The notes: generated by a model from the letters alone, not told the origin. 64,000 nucleotides of DNA from Sapria himalayana (GCA_029783825.1 JAREIK010003411.1:1801966-1865965), one strand, 5' to 3'. Positions 13,216-25,400 are shown, counted from the first letter of the stretch. Numbers and translations: made by a program.

Positions 13216-13492
13216 TATGGGATAATACTATTTTGTTGCACTAACTTGAAATAAAATGGTTAAAGATATAATATCAACAATATGTATGCACATAGCATGA
13301 GATTGTTCGTTGATCCAGCTCATATATGGTACAATACAAATAAGGGTCGTACTCTTACTTAATCCCAGCCCTCGGGCCTTAGGCTCAAAAATGAACTTAT
13401 GCATAACAAAAGATGTAATATTTGATAGGTTTGTACAGAAGAACTTTTATTTTCATTTATATAATTCTTCATTCTAACACTACACTCTCTAT
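13216..13492. other. Mixed-composition spacer after satellite array C
   Basis: The satellite stops abruptly and is followed by about 250 bases of more balanced composition, including CAGCCCTCGGGCCTTAGGC near 13366, which forms a short CCCTCGGGCCTTAGGC-type hairpin. It may be a third captured host fragment, by analogy with the ARF1 and EPC pieces, but I do not recognise it. Confidence 0.35.
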
Positions 13493-13592
13493 GTGTCTCT
13501 CTCTCCCTCTATAATTCTTTCTGTCATTCTTTTCTTCTTTTTCTCTGTGTCACACACTCGTGTTATTTTTTTATCGCTCTTCTTTCTTGCTT

Positions 13593-13632
<40 letters not shown>

Positions 13633-13850
13633 CACCCTCTCCCTCTCCCTCTTCCTCTCTCTCCCTCTCTCTCCCTCTCTCTCCTCCCCTTTCTCCCCTC
13701 TCCCCCTCTCTTCCTTTCAAAGTTCTTTCCCCCTCTCTCCCTCCTCTCTCCCTCTCTCTCTCTCTCCCTCCCTCGTCTTCCCATTTTCTGCCCCTCTCTC
13801 TCCCCACCTTATCTCTCTCTCTCTCTCTCCCTCCCTCTCCTCCTTCAAAC
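13493..13850. repeat. (CT)n-rich polypyrimidine tract
   Basis: About 350 bases are nearly pure pyrimidine on the plus strand, with a perfect CT run at about 13596-13630 and CCCTCT variants afterwards. The apparent reading frames (poly Ser/Leu/Pro on plus, poly Arg/Glu/Gly on minus) are microsatellite artefacts. The tract lies about 270 bases upstream of the transposase start. Plant promoters and leaders often contain CT-rich stretches, so it could sit in the transposase promoter or 5' leader, but this is inference. Confidence 0.9.
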
Positions 13851-14123
13851 TCTAAATGTTTTTCTTTTTTGATTTCCTTTCTTGTGCATTATCATATTTT
13901 GTACCCTTTATCTAGTATTACCGTGATATCTATTAATCTTTATCATGCTAAAAATTGCTTTATCTATTAATGTAGATTATGCAAACACATTGCCTCGATA
14001 TTTAATTTTTAAATATTCATCTGTAAGTAATTTTATTTAATTATTTGTATATTTTGAAGTAATAGAATATTTTATTCAAAATAATGATTGGGCATTATTT
14101 TTTTGTAAATAAAATAGGACAAA

Positions 14124-17100
14124 ATGAGTTCAGATCATTAGTGGATGTACAAAAGGGTTATTAATATATTTTTGAATAAATAATTTCTGACTAGGCTTGA
14201 AACTATTATCAATTTTGCATGTAGTCAATCGAGATTGATGGATGAAGAAAAAATTAAGTGTCCATGTAATCATTGCAAGTGTCAGAATATCCCTTTTTAT
14301 GATGCAAACACTATAAGATATCATTTGGCTAAATATGGTTTTTTGCCAAATTATTTTATTTGGATTTATCATGGGAAAATTACAATAGCTCTGAATATTG
14401 AGCAAAATGAGGGTACTGAATCATTTTCTTGTGGCGAAGAATCATCAAACACATACCACAGAATAATCATGAAAGCTACTGGTGCTGACTTCAATATGGA
14501 TTACATGGATGAACTACCTAATCCTAAAGTTCAGAAATTTTATGAATGCTTAAAGTTGTAGATAAAAAGTTATGGCATGGTTGTAAAACACATTCGCAAT
14601 TGTCACTTTTGGCTCGACTAAAGAGCATTAAGTCAAAAAATCTTATGTTTGAGAAATTATTTGATCAGGTGATAGAACGGATGAAAGAGATTGTCCGGAT
14701 AAAAATTTGATCACTAACAACTATTACAACACTAAGAAGTTATTACGAGGAAAGGTCTACTAGTGAAAAAAATTGATTGTTGTTTAAATGGATGCATGTT
14801 ATTTTGGGGTGGTGATAGTGATTTAATTAGCTGTAAATTTGTGATCATCCACGATTTATGAAGGCACCTCGTGTTGTAGATATGTGACAAAAATTGAAGG
14901 TTGTCTTTAAAAAGATGTATTATTTTCCATTAATTCCTCATTTACAGAGACTATATGCATCAAATGCTATAACAAATAATATGAGGTGGCATTCTGAGCA
15001 TGAGGTTAAAGAAGGGGTAATGCGTCATCCATTAGATTCACTTGCTTGGAAGCATTTTAATTATATACATCAAGATTTTGCAGTAGAAAGTCAAAATATG
15101 AGATTAGGTCTCTGCACTGATGGATTTTAGCTATTTGGAAAATCTGGACAACATTATTCAACATAGCCAGTGATAGTGACACCTTATAACTTGCCTCCAT
15201 TATTGTGTATGAAGGAGCAATATATGTTTTGTCAATATTGGTTCTAGGGCCAAAAAATCTGAAAGACATGCTTGATGTTTTCTTAGTCTTTTATTGCAGA
15301 GTTAAATCATTTGTGGGATGTTGGCGTGAATACATATGATATCTCAAAGAAGCAAAATTTTATTATGCAAGCAGCCCTTATGTGGACGGTAAGTGACTTT
15401 CTTGTATATTCAATGCTGTCTGGTTGTAGTACTGTAGGATGATTCGCATGCCCATATTGCATGACAAATTCTGATGCATTTACCCTCAAATTTAGTGGCA
15501 ATCAGTCATGGTTTGATAACAATCATAAGTTTCTACCTACGAATCATCCATTTTGAAAAAATAAAACTACATTTCGAAAAAATAAAACTGTGATGATAGT
15601 TGCACTAGTAGTTCATTCAGGAGATGATATTATGACAGAGATTTTGAGTTTGGGTTTGAAGCTAAAAAAGAAGCTACTGAAAGTAATGAACCAATAGGCA
15701 AATTATTTGTCTGGAGGAAACATAATATATTTTGGGACCTGCCATATTAGTAGTCCAATTTAATTCGTCATAATTTAGATGTAATGCATATTGAAAAAAA
15801 TGTGTTTGACAATGTTTTCAACACTGTCCTTAATGTATATGGAAAAACAAAAGTTATTTTAAAATCAAGACAAGAGTTGAATGATTTCTGTCGGCATCCT
15901 GAATTGAACCTGAATGAGGAAATAAAAAAATTTTTTAAAGCTTGCTAAACACTTGATAAGAAGGCAAAATAGATATTGTGTGAATGAGTTAAAAATTTGA
16001 ATTTACCTGATGGATATATGTCAAATATGGGTAGATGTACGGATATGAAGAATCTTAAATTATTTGGAATGAAAAGTCATGACTGTTATGTATCTATGCA
16101 AAGATTAATACCAATTGCATTTCGTGAATTACTTCCCCTAAGTGTTTGGAAGGTCCTTACAAAACTTAGTTTGTTTTTCAATCAGCTAACTGTAACCACA
16201 ATCAAAATAGATGACATGGTGAGGCTGGAGAATGATATTCCACTTATTATTTGTAAGCTTGAATGGATATTCCCATCAAGTTTTTTTTGACTCAATGGAG
16301 TATTTGCCGGTCCATTTGGTATATGAAGCAAGGATTGCAGGGCTAGTGCAATACATGTGGTTGTATCCTTTTGAGAGGTAAATACATATAATTTGTTGTG
16401 TTTTATTATTTCATACATAAAGTAATATTATAATTTAATCTAATTGAAACCTAACATTGTGGTTGTAGATATCTTCGTAAGTTGAAATTGAATGTCAGAA
16501 ACACGGCAAAAGTCGAAGGTTCAATTTGTAATGCATATTTAGTAAAAGAAGCATCATCATTTTGTTCTTATTATTTTGAGGATCATGTCAATACAAAGAA
16601 TAGAAATGTGTCACAGAATGATGAAGGTCATGTGATGGTAGAAGATAATTCTGTGGACAAACTATCTATCTTAAAACACTCTAGAATACTATTTGGAAGA
16701 GCAATGAAAAGATGTATGACAAATGAAGAATACAAAGCAACCGGGAGCTATGTTTTACTTAATTGTGAGGAGGTTGCACCATATATTGAGTATGTATACC
16801 CAAAATGGTTTCAGGTTTAATCATAGTTTAATTTATCTTTAATAGGAATTATTAAAAATTGATATACATTTTTATCTCTCTTTTTATATTTGTGCAGTAT
16901 TTTTGTTGAGTAGTTAAAATATAGGTAACCAACAATTTTCAGCAATGATGTTGATTATATGCTAGAAACTAAATTTGTAAATTGGTTAAAAATTATGTGA
17001 GAATTATTATGTTTTAAATTTTTGAATTATTTAATTTACTAGTATCTTTTATTTGTTAATATCATTTTTTTAAAATTTATGTCACAAGCAATTGATCCTT

Positions 17101-17818
17101 CATTTGGAGATATATATATTTTCATTCAAAATCTAAGTAAAGGTCCGTTTAGATATGTGACAACTTATCCTGGGTATTTTGTTAATGTATATAAAATTTA
17201 CATAATCAGGCACGGTTCTTCTAAAACAAAAATGAATAGTGGTGTATACATTAAAGGTTCATGTTATAGTATAGATGAGATTGATTATTATGGTCAACTC
17301 AAAGAAGTTAGTGAGTTGAAATATCATGGACTCGAAAATAATAGGAATGTATTATTTAAGTGGGAGTGATTTGATCCTACAAAAAATGTCGGCACAAAGA
17401 TTCATTCAGATTATAAGCTAGTGAATGTTAACCATAAATGCATATATAATCAACATGAGCCATTTATTATGGTAGTTCAAGTTGCTCAAGTATATTTTTG
17501 TACATATCCGAGTTTATCTCATGATAAGAGAGATTGGTGGGTGATTGCAAAATCAAAGCTCAATCAAAATTTGAAGTACTAATATTACAACAAAGAAGTG
17601 CAGACTTAGATATTGCACTAGCATTCCAAGAAAATGACATAAATAATATTGAGCCTGTGAATATAGATGAAGATCCAGAAAATTTATGTGGCTCAAATGG
17701 TAGCATAATAGAAATTGAAGATGATCAATTTCTATCTGAAGATGAGTTCGAACTTCTTTCGGAATCAGACGAAATATCAGAAGATCCATTGGAGGATAAT
17801 AGTGACACAAATAATTAA
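14124..17818 (+). pseudogene. CACTA transposase (tnp2/TnpD type), decayed
   Basis: The likely start is the ATG at 14124, because the next codons encode the usual N-terminus (WMYKR after one stop). A Transpos_assoc domain follows (14124-14400: NFACSQSRLMDEEKIKCPCN, then YGFLPNYFIWIYHG). The region 14535-14880 matches the linker (FYECLKVVDKKLWHGC, HSQLSLLARL). The tnp2 catalytic region spans about 14890-15900 (NNMRWHSEHEVKEGVMRHP, NMRLGLCTDGF). A DUF4218 region spans 15997-16640 (LPDGYMSNMGRCTDMKNLKL, FFDSMEYLPVHLVYEARIAG, KVEGSICNAYLVKEASSFCS). A DUF4216-like region spans 17130-17560 (ATYPGYFVNVYKI-like, then WWVIAKSK). An acidic tail ends at 17818. Introns appear to lie near 16380-16470 and 16815-17080. 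There are many in-frame stops and frameshifts, so no intact protein can be made. Confidence 0.92.
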
Positions 17819-17957
17819 ATTATTAAATTTTTTTTATAATTTTAAACTATCGAAGTCTTTTATATTTTGTTGAAATATATCAGTGTGTTTTATTCAAAAA
17901 TGCATGCTTGTTCATCATATCTCTATTATTTGTTCTATATTTTATTTTGTACAGCAG

Positions 17958-19860
17958 ATGGCACCTAAAGGACGTGGCCATGGTGGAGGTGGACATGGAC
18001 ACAGAAATGAACCAAATTCATCTAGTATGCTACAATATGTTGCAGAATCAGTACCATCTCATAGCCACCATATCCAGACTTTAACATCACCATCACCATC
18101 ATTGAGTCCTCTATTATCACCTTTATCACATGTAAGCACACCACTCATTGTGCTTCCTGCACACACTTTTGATTCATCTTTATTTTCTACACCACATTTT
18201 ATATCGATTGTTCCCCCATTTACAAAACCAAGGACATCATCAAATGTTGTGCCTCCCTCTTAGCTAGTGCAAAGTTAGAAATTGAGATTGTAGATGTGAG
18301 ATAAAAGAAATATGTAAAAATGACTTGAAAATTTTCTTTTGATGTTATTGTCAGTGGTTTTTTTATATTGTTATGATTTGCTAATTTCAATGTTATTTAT
18401 TTATTTTTATAGTTTTATTCCATCTTACAAGTGTTCAACTATAATTACAAAGTCTTTCAAGAAATTGGATGATTCTAAAGCATTCTCCTGGAAGAAAGTT
18501 TATGAATCGACAAAAGAGTCATATTTTAATGACTTTTAGGTAAAATTAACAAAACAAAAGTATTGAAAAATAATCTAATTACTTAATTATTATGTTGGTT
18601 ATTATTCAAGCAGTAAATAATTATGTTTTTGTTATTAATATAAATTATTTTGTCATTTTTCTATATATAGAATCAGTGCACATTGGCACCCAAATTTGAT
18701 GGAAAGATAAAGTCATAATGGGATATCAAAGCTGCTCAATGGTATTCTAATTTTGTCCATAAATTGAAGAATATAAAAGAAAGGCCTGATTTTATATACA
18801 AGGATGACTGGCCCGAGTGGCTTAATTATTAGGAGGAGCTAGATGTGAAGAAAAAAATCAGATATTGTCAACAAAAATCAATGAAGTGATGTAGCTGGAC
18901 TAGGTACAGAAATCTGTCGACACACTAGAGGGTCAAAGTCGAGCATTGAGCATGCTCGAGATTTGGTACAATTTTAAAATTCTATATATTTCTATATTTA
19001 GTGGTTTTCCTAATAGTCTAATATATAAAATCTCTACATGGTTTTATTAATTTTGTTAAATTTTATTATCATTTGTTTTTTTTATGACTTAATAAAAATA
19101 TATTCTAGGCTGGAGAATTGGGTCGAGATCCAAATTTTTATGAGATTTTCAGGAAGATGAATATGAAAAAAGTGGACGGTCAGTATGTTGACAACTAGTC
19201 TCAGATGATTGCTGTAAGAATTTGTTATATTTATTAGATTTTATAAAACTATAGTACATTATGAAAATTGTTTGGAATAGAAAATATTTATTATATTTTT
19301 TGTATTTCTAGAATAGTTTTTTTCTCTATTTTATCTCATGACCTAATGGAGGAATGTGTGATAGCTGCGCATCAACAAGTTGAGGGTTCTATGGATCTTC
19401 AACCAATTGACTATGATCCTATTTCTTTGAAGAGAATAGAAGGTTGAAAGAAGCAGCGAGTGTACGGAATCGGCTCTAAGGGAGTGACATTTTGTTGTTG
19501 CAGTCATGCTTCTAATTCATCTGTCTCAGTAATGGTGGATGAGTTGGTTAAACAACAAGCACTAGAAACAAATTAACATATTGTAGTTATGGAGATAGAA
19601 ATGAAAAAGAAGGATGAGCAGATATCTAATTTGAAGGAAAAAAATATATGAAATTAAAGAACAAAAGGATGAGTATTATACTAACTTGATGGAAGAAATG
19701 CAAGAAATTAAAGATTTGAACCATGAGATGAAAGAAATTAAGAATGTAATGCAACAACATATGTCTAATATGTAGTCAAATTTAGTGGCATTGGCGCAAC
19801 AAATAGCATTCCGAGATCCATCCGTGAATCCTCATAGGAGAGGCTAGCATTCCATACAAA
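17958..19860 (+). pseudogene. Second CACTA gene (Transposase_24/TnpA-like), decayed
   Basis: The probable start is the ATG at 17958, which follows a TTTGTACAGCAG acceptor-like site and opens with MAPKGRGHGGGGHGH, a Gly/His/Arg-rich N-terminus usual for this gene. Pieces recognisable from the plant Transposase_24 family follow, separated by intron-like AT-rich stretches: SFKKLDDSKAFSWKKVYEST (about 18450-18515), APKFDGKIKS and RPDFIYKDDWPEWLNY (18690-18830), a GTEICRHTRGSKSSIEHARD-type segment (about 18905-18960), AGELGRDPNFYEIFRKMNMK (19111-19170), and a C-terminal charged region (19520-19800) rich in K, E and M that looks like a coiled coil. In the family this protein is thought to bind the subterminal repeats. 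Several stops and frame changes interrupt it. Confidence 0.85.
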
Positions 19861-20012
19861 TTATGAGGTTGATTGAGTATGAGAATTATTTCTGAATAAT
19901 TATTTATTTTTGTCTATGTAGCAAATAATTATGATATTATTCTTAAAATATTTTATTTTGCACTCTCTTTATCTCTAAACATAATTGCTGAATATCTTTT
20001 GGATTTTTGTTG

Positions 20013-21128
20013 AAGCTGTATGACAATTAACTTTAATTTGTGTTTGTTCATGTCTATACTAATTATTTTTATATATCTGTGAATATGTTTTGTGTCTCTA
20101 AATTTTTTGAGTAGAGTTTTAGCCTATTATAAGTATGTAAAAGCCTATTTTCAGCAGCAACAGCAATGATAGGGATGATATGGACGATAGCGATGATAGC
20201 TACGATAGTAGCAATAGGAGCAGCAGGGGCGGCAAGGGCGATAGCAGTGGTAGTGGCGAAAGGAGCGGCAGTAGCAGCAGCACTAGAAGCAGTGGCAACA
20301 GCAGTAGAGGTGACATCAATGGTAGCAGCGACATCAGTGGCAGCTATAGCAGAGGTGGTAGCGGTGGCAGCAGTGGCAGCACTAGTAGCAGCTGTAGTAG
20401 CAGCGGCAGTGGCAGTGGCATCGACAGTGGCAGCGGCAATGGCAGCAGCACCAGTACAACAGCAAGAGTGGTAGTGGCAATGGGAGCAGTATCAATGACA
20501 ACAAATGCGGTATATACATACGTATATAGTTAGTACATACATACATATAATACTACACTATTTTATGTACATATATACTGAGTATATATATGTATTCAGT
20601 ATATATGTATGCATAATATTGCAGTTTTTATGTACATATACTACTGTAATATATGTATGAGTGAAATACTAGTATATATGTACATATTTACTGCAATAAT
20701 ATATATTTATCAAAACATAGTTTATTTTAATTTATTTTAATTTGATTGGATGTTTTAAATTTTTACAGATACGGTACCACATTGTTTACCATACAAAGCT
20801 TATATAAGTGAAGAAATATTTCAACAAACATGATGCACTGTGACATGGATAGCTTTTTCGCAGTAGAAAGTTAGTGATCAGAGGAGCTGAGGGAGATAAA
20901 GCAACGTTAATATATAGATAGATTATACTTTATGCATTGTTGGTAGATATATTGATTAATAAGATGTAATATAACTTTGTTATTTTTTTGTTTTAGCTAT
21001 TTAAAATATTGTATTAGAATAAGTTATTAAATGTATTTTTTTGTTTAATTTAAAATTTTCATTTATAGTTGATGTTTTTATTAAATTTAATATAAAAAAT
21101 ACTAAATTATTTAATTAAATTTTAGTTT
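20013..21128 (+). repeat. CACTA right-end module, tandem unit 1
   Basis: The unit begins with AAGCTGTATGACAATTAACT and includes the TTTTTTGAGTAGAGTTTTAGC phrase, a GC-rich trinucleotide array (about 20150-20500), an AAATGCGGTATATACATACG junction, a block of TACATATATACTGAGTATA palindromic repeats, and a mixed-composition block around 20765-20905 (GGTACCACATTGTTTACCAT, GGAGCTGAGGGAGATAAA). Unit 2 repeats the whole order from 21129. A third copy of the distal part is at 56700-57480. Confidence 0.88.
20150..20500. repeat. GC-rich trinucleotide array (AGC/GGC/GCA)
   Basis: About 350 bases are built from imperfect AGC, AGT, GGC and GGT triplets, making poly-Ser/Gly or poly-Ala/Val frames that are artefacts of the repeat. 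It is very unlike the surrounding AT-rich DNA. Confidence 0.9.
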
Positions 21129-22335
21129 AAGCTGTATTACAATCAACTTTAATTTGTATTTGTTCATATTTATAATAACCATTTTTATATATTTGTGAAA
21201 ATGTTTGTGTGTCTCCGAATTTTTTGAGTAGAGTTTTAGCATATTATAGTATGTAAAAACCTATTATCAGTAGTAGTAGTAGTGGTGACAGCGGTGACAG
21301 TGGTGGCGGCTGCGGTGGCAGGGAGGGTAACAGCAGGGGTAGCAGCGGGGGCAGCAGTGGTGGTGGCAGTGGCGGGAGCGGCAGCTACAGGAGCGGCAGC
21401 AGCAGTGGTGGGAGCGGCCACATTAGAGGCAGCGGCAACAGTGGGAGCGACGGTAGCAGTGGCTGCACCAGAAGCAGCGGCAGCACCGGAAGCAGTGGCA
21501 GCACCGGAAGCAGCGGCAGCACCGGAAGCAGTGGCAGAGGTGGTAGCGACAATAGTGGAGGTGGCGGTAGCAATGGCAATAGTGGCAGTAGCAGGAACAT
21601 CGGCAGCAGGGGCATTGACGGTAATAGAGGCAGCAGCAGCAACGATGATAGTAGTAGTGGTATTGGCAGTGATAGCGGTAGCAGCAATAGTGGCAGGAGC
21701 AGCATCGGCAGCAATAACACCAAATGCAATATATACATACGAATAAAGTCAGTATATATGTACATATAATACTATAGTATTTTATCTACATATATACTTA
21801 GTATATTTGTACTCAGTTTATATGTACACATAATGCTATAGTTTTTATGTACATATAATGCAATACTATATGTACGAGTGAAATGCTAGTATATATTTAC
21901 ATATATATTATAGGATTATATATTTATCAAAGCATAACTTTTTTTAATTTTAATTTGACTGAGTGGTTTAAATTTCTTACATATATGATACCGCATTGTT
22001 TCTCATACAAAGCTTGTATAAGTGATGAGATTTTTTCTAGACATTATATGCCGTGACTCGGATAGCTTTGTCGTAGTAAAAAAATGATGTTTGGAGGAGC
22101 AGAAGGAGATAAAGTAATATTAATGAATAGATATATTATACTTTATGCACTGTTGATAGATACATTGATGAATAATATGTAATAAAATTTTGTTATTTTT
22201 TTGTTTCAATTATGCAAAATATTGAATTAGAATAAGTTATTAAATGATTTTATTTTTCTGCTTATTATAAATTATTTATAGTTTCATTTTTTATTCAATT
22301 TGATATAAAAATATTAAATTATCTAATTAATATTT
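21129..22335 (+). repeat. CACTA right-end module, tandem unit 2
   Basis: This repeats unit 1 in the same order. It starts AAGCTGTATTACAATCAACT at 21129, has a longer GC-rich triplet array (about 21265-21725) with a CAGCACCGGAAGCAG sub-repeat, a CAAATGCAATATATACATACG junction, the palindromic TACATATA block, then GATACCGCATTGTTTCTCAT and GGAGGAGCAGAAGGAGATAAA. The diverged sequences of the two units indicate an old duplication. It runs into the right subterminal array. Confidence 0.88.
21265..21725. repeat. GC-rich trinucleotide array, unit 2
   Basis: About 460 bases of AGT, GGC and AGC triplets with a perfect sub-repeat of CAGCACCGGAAGCAG-like units near 21470-21535. The coding frames on both strands are low-complexity artefacts. 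Confidence 0.9.
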
Positions 22336-22346
22336 GAAATTATAAT

Positions 22347-22742
22347 AGCTAGGGAAAATTCCCTAGCTAATTTAGCTAGGGAAATCTTAAATTTAGCGAT
22401 GGATTTTCCGTCGCTAAATTTATTTAGTCAGGGACTATTTCCATCGCTAAAATTTAGCGACCAACACTTTAGCTTGGGAATCTTTCTTCATTATTTTTGT
22501 TTTGTAACGGAAAATCTCATTTAGCTTGTTAATTTAGCGAGAGAATTTGTCTTTTTTAGTAAGAGATTTTTCCGTCACTAAATTTTTAGCTAGGCACACT
22601 TTCCCTCACTAAATTTTAGCATGAAGTACTTTAGATAGGGAACAGATTCATTGATAATCCATTGCAATATCCCATTTAGTGACGAAAAATACCCATTTAG
22701 CTAGGGAATTATCCTTAGTTATATGAGATTTTTCTTATAGTG
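22347..22742 (+). repeat. CACTA right terminus and subterminal repeat array
   Basis: Repeated words TAGCTAGGGA, TTTCCGTCGCTAAATTT and their decayed or inverted forms end in TTTTTCTTATAGTG at 22742, the inverted match of the left end. The AAA triplet follows. The words mirror those at 2928-3412. Confidence 0.88.
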
Positions 22743-22949
22743 AAATACATGAATTATATAAATAGTAAAATGAATTTTCAACCTGATATTAATAGTTTGA
22801 TTATTAAATAATGAGACAACTCAATTTTATTAAATAGATATTCAGATTGTTAGAAAATTTATGTCTATGATTTATTCATTTATACTATGTGATCATATTT
22901 AAGTTACTCAACTTATATTATATCTAATATAGAATGAAGGTTAGGGTAT

Positions 22950-25400
22950 TGTGCAATGACTCATTTTCTTAATGGCATACAAAGTGGTTGTCACCACTGT
23001 ACCCATCCTAATGGTTGTCCCCTTGTTGATGTCATCTTTTTATTTCACAACTGAGATAATAATTTATCTCTATTCGAGAATCATTTACAATTATACCTTT
23101 TAGACAATTTCATCAACCATCCTTGACAAATACTTCATATAGATACTCTTATTTTCCAACCTCAAATGTCATAAATATCAAAGATTACCATGGTTTGTAA
23201 GCATTTGTAGTTTTAGCTTCATAAGTACCATTTTTACACTATTATCTTATACTTCCTTCAAGTTTTACTTATTGGAACCATACAAGTAAAAAAAATTAAT
23301 AAGGGATGTCACTACCATGCAAGTCATAACATACTCATGTATGCCCTAAAGTTTTCTCGTCACTATCCTTTTTGGTAATGTTGTGGCTCTTATACTATGG
23401 TGAACCTATTGAGAAACTATTCTATATAGCATTCATCCCAACCGAGAATCAATTCTTTTAAGATATGTATAATGAATTGACATATAGGGGTATCTAAACT
23501 TTTGGTTTCATAAGTATCATATTCATGATAATTATTATATCTAAATTTCAAGTTTCAACATATAGATTTATCTCCTATATCACAATTAAAAAGGCTATTA
23601 CTTCCTTCTTGCCATATCGTGAGTGAGCTTCATAGTTTACATTTACCTATCACCATCCATCTTGACAATCTCACATAAACATATAAATAGTCAAAACCCT
23701 AATTCAAGTTCTATTTAATCATCATCCATCAATATCCAAAACAAAAAAAAAATCAAATATATTCATTCATTAATTAAAATCCAAAGTCACATCATATGTC
23801 TCAAGTAGCATAAACTTTAGGCCCACTCTATTTTGGTATAAATTCTAGAATCCACCCTAGAGAAGGGGGCTTTGAGAGCCATGTTGCATTAATCTTGCAT
23901 TCCTTACTTGCATGTAGAACCCCTAGAAAGTGTGAAATTTTCTCATAGGGTTTGATAATTACGATGGATTTGCTTATTACATGAAGGAGAAGATGAAGAA
24001 TAATGAAATATTTATGGTAATTTCTCTATCTTCTATATATATACTTGGGTAACCTTATATTACTCTACGTAGGAAGTCATAGTTTTTAGAAGAATGTAGC
24101 AACTTTGACTATCATCTTTTCAGCTTGAGATTGTTACTCTAGAAAATAGCCATGACTCTAGTCTGCATCTTAATCTTTCTGTAATACAAATTTGTAGTAT
24201 TGGAAATGACCACAACTTGGGCCTTATATCTATGCAACACAAATTCTTGATACTATGAAGTGACTACAACTTTATTTTCTTTGTTATCTTGTCATCTATA
24301 AATGGCCATGATGCTAGGATATGGTCATGGTATGGTGAATGACTTCTTATTTTATCATATAGCTTTAATACAGTGTAGAAGCCATGACATTAGCAGTGAT
24401 TTTACTTGAGTGTTATATTATTGTGACATTGAGAAATAGTTGTGATGCTGAGAAGGTCTCTTATTTGTCGATCATGGCTACGATGCTAGAAAATATCCAT
24501 GGCACATAATTTTCTCTTTATATCTTTCAACTCTCAAGTATCTATGATACTTTGGGTGGCCGAGGTACTAGCCTTCTCTTCTCTCATATATCATATTGCT
24601 ATAGCATTATGATGATATCACAAAATTGGTAATTAGCTCAAGCATATAAGTCACGACTATGCTTTTTTTTGTGAATAATAATTATAGCATGGAAATGCTC
24701 ATACTCAAGTAATATCCTTTATAAATTTTAGTGTCCTAAAAGTCATAGCTTTAAATTATTATAGTGGCTTTGGTCTAAGTAATCGAGACTCTATAACTTT
24801 TTATAGCTCAAACATTATGGTTTTGTAAATAGGTCATGATTCAGACTTGAGACTAGCAAGTCATATTAAAAATAAAGTCATAATAATTAGAAATAAAGTC
24901 ACATTAAAAATAGAATTAAAGTCGTAGTTATTTACATTTCCTAAGATAAGTATAATCATGAATCTATAATAACATCTTAGCCACTTAGAATATATCACAT
25001 TGTGGATGATTATGCTAATTAGTTGGTAGGGTCATGGAATATAATTTTTTTTACCAATTAGGTATACTTTTAATAAAGAATGAATGTCAAAATAATGTAA
25101 GACTCAATAATCTATTGCATATGCTAAACACCTATAAAAGGCTACTGCTTTCATGAAATTCATCAAAACTTGTCAAAATATCAAAATCATGGAATTAACC
25201 CATAATATCTTTATTTCCACATATACACATTATCATAAACCACCAAATTATATAAAAATATTAAATAGTTTGAGTATCGAATAAACTCTCACAATAAAAT
25301 AATTGCTTATCCCCATGCAATAAATTTTACCTTCGTGATAGAAAAAAAATAACATTCAAACATCTCAATTTAATTCCACACAATAGTACATCATCACAAT
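22950..25400. repeat. Dispersed CATGAC-rich repeat, copy 2
   Basis: Collinear with copy 1 at 1-2310 in the same orientation, with shared phrases at the same relative positions (GTTTGTAAGCATTTGTAGTTTTAGCTTCAT near 23190; GCCATGACTCTAG near 24150; a TAAAATAATTGCTTATCCCC phrase near 25300). It starts further upstream than copy 1, which is cut by the window edge. No coding potential. Confidence 0.72.

Larger units (their letters stand above)
2928..22742 (+). mobile_element. CACTA (En/Spm) DNA transposon, about 19.8 kb
   Basis: The left end reads CACTACAAGAAAA and the right end reads TTTTTCTTATAGTG, whose reverse complement is CACTATAAGAAAAA. The triplet AAA lies immediately outside each end (2925-2927 and 22743-22745), consistent with the 3-bp target duplication of this superfamily, although AAA is a weak marker in AT-rich DNA. 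Both ends carry subterminal repeat arrays of the same words. Inside, in plus orientation, lie decayed genes for a tnp2-type transposase and for a second accessory protein with a Transposase_24-like region. The interior is enlarged by AT satellites, an ARF1 retrocopy, a fold-back element, a (CT)n tract and a duplicated right module. All coding parts carry stops, so it would need proteins from elsewhere to move. Confidence 0.88.

Noticed and set aside
13493..13970. Several overlapping long open frames on both strands rich in Ser/Leu/Pro or Arg/Glu/Gly
   Set aside because: They are translations of a (CT)n microsatellite, open in every frame because the repeat lacks stop codons.
20166..21765. Long Ala/Val-, Ser/Gly- or Leu/Pro-rich frames
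   Set aside because: They are products of GC-rich trinucleotide arrays; frames on both strands are open and none has a domain.
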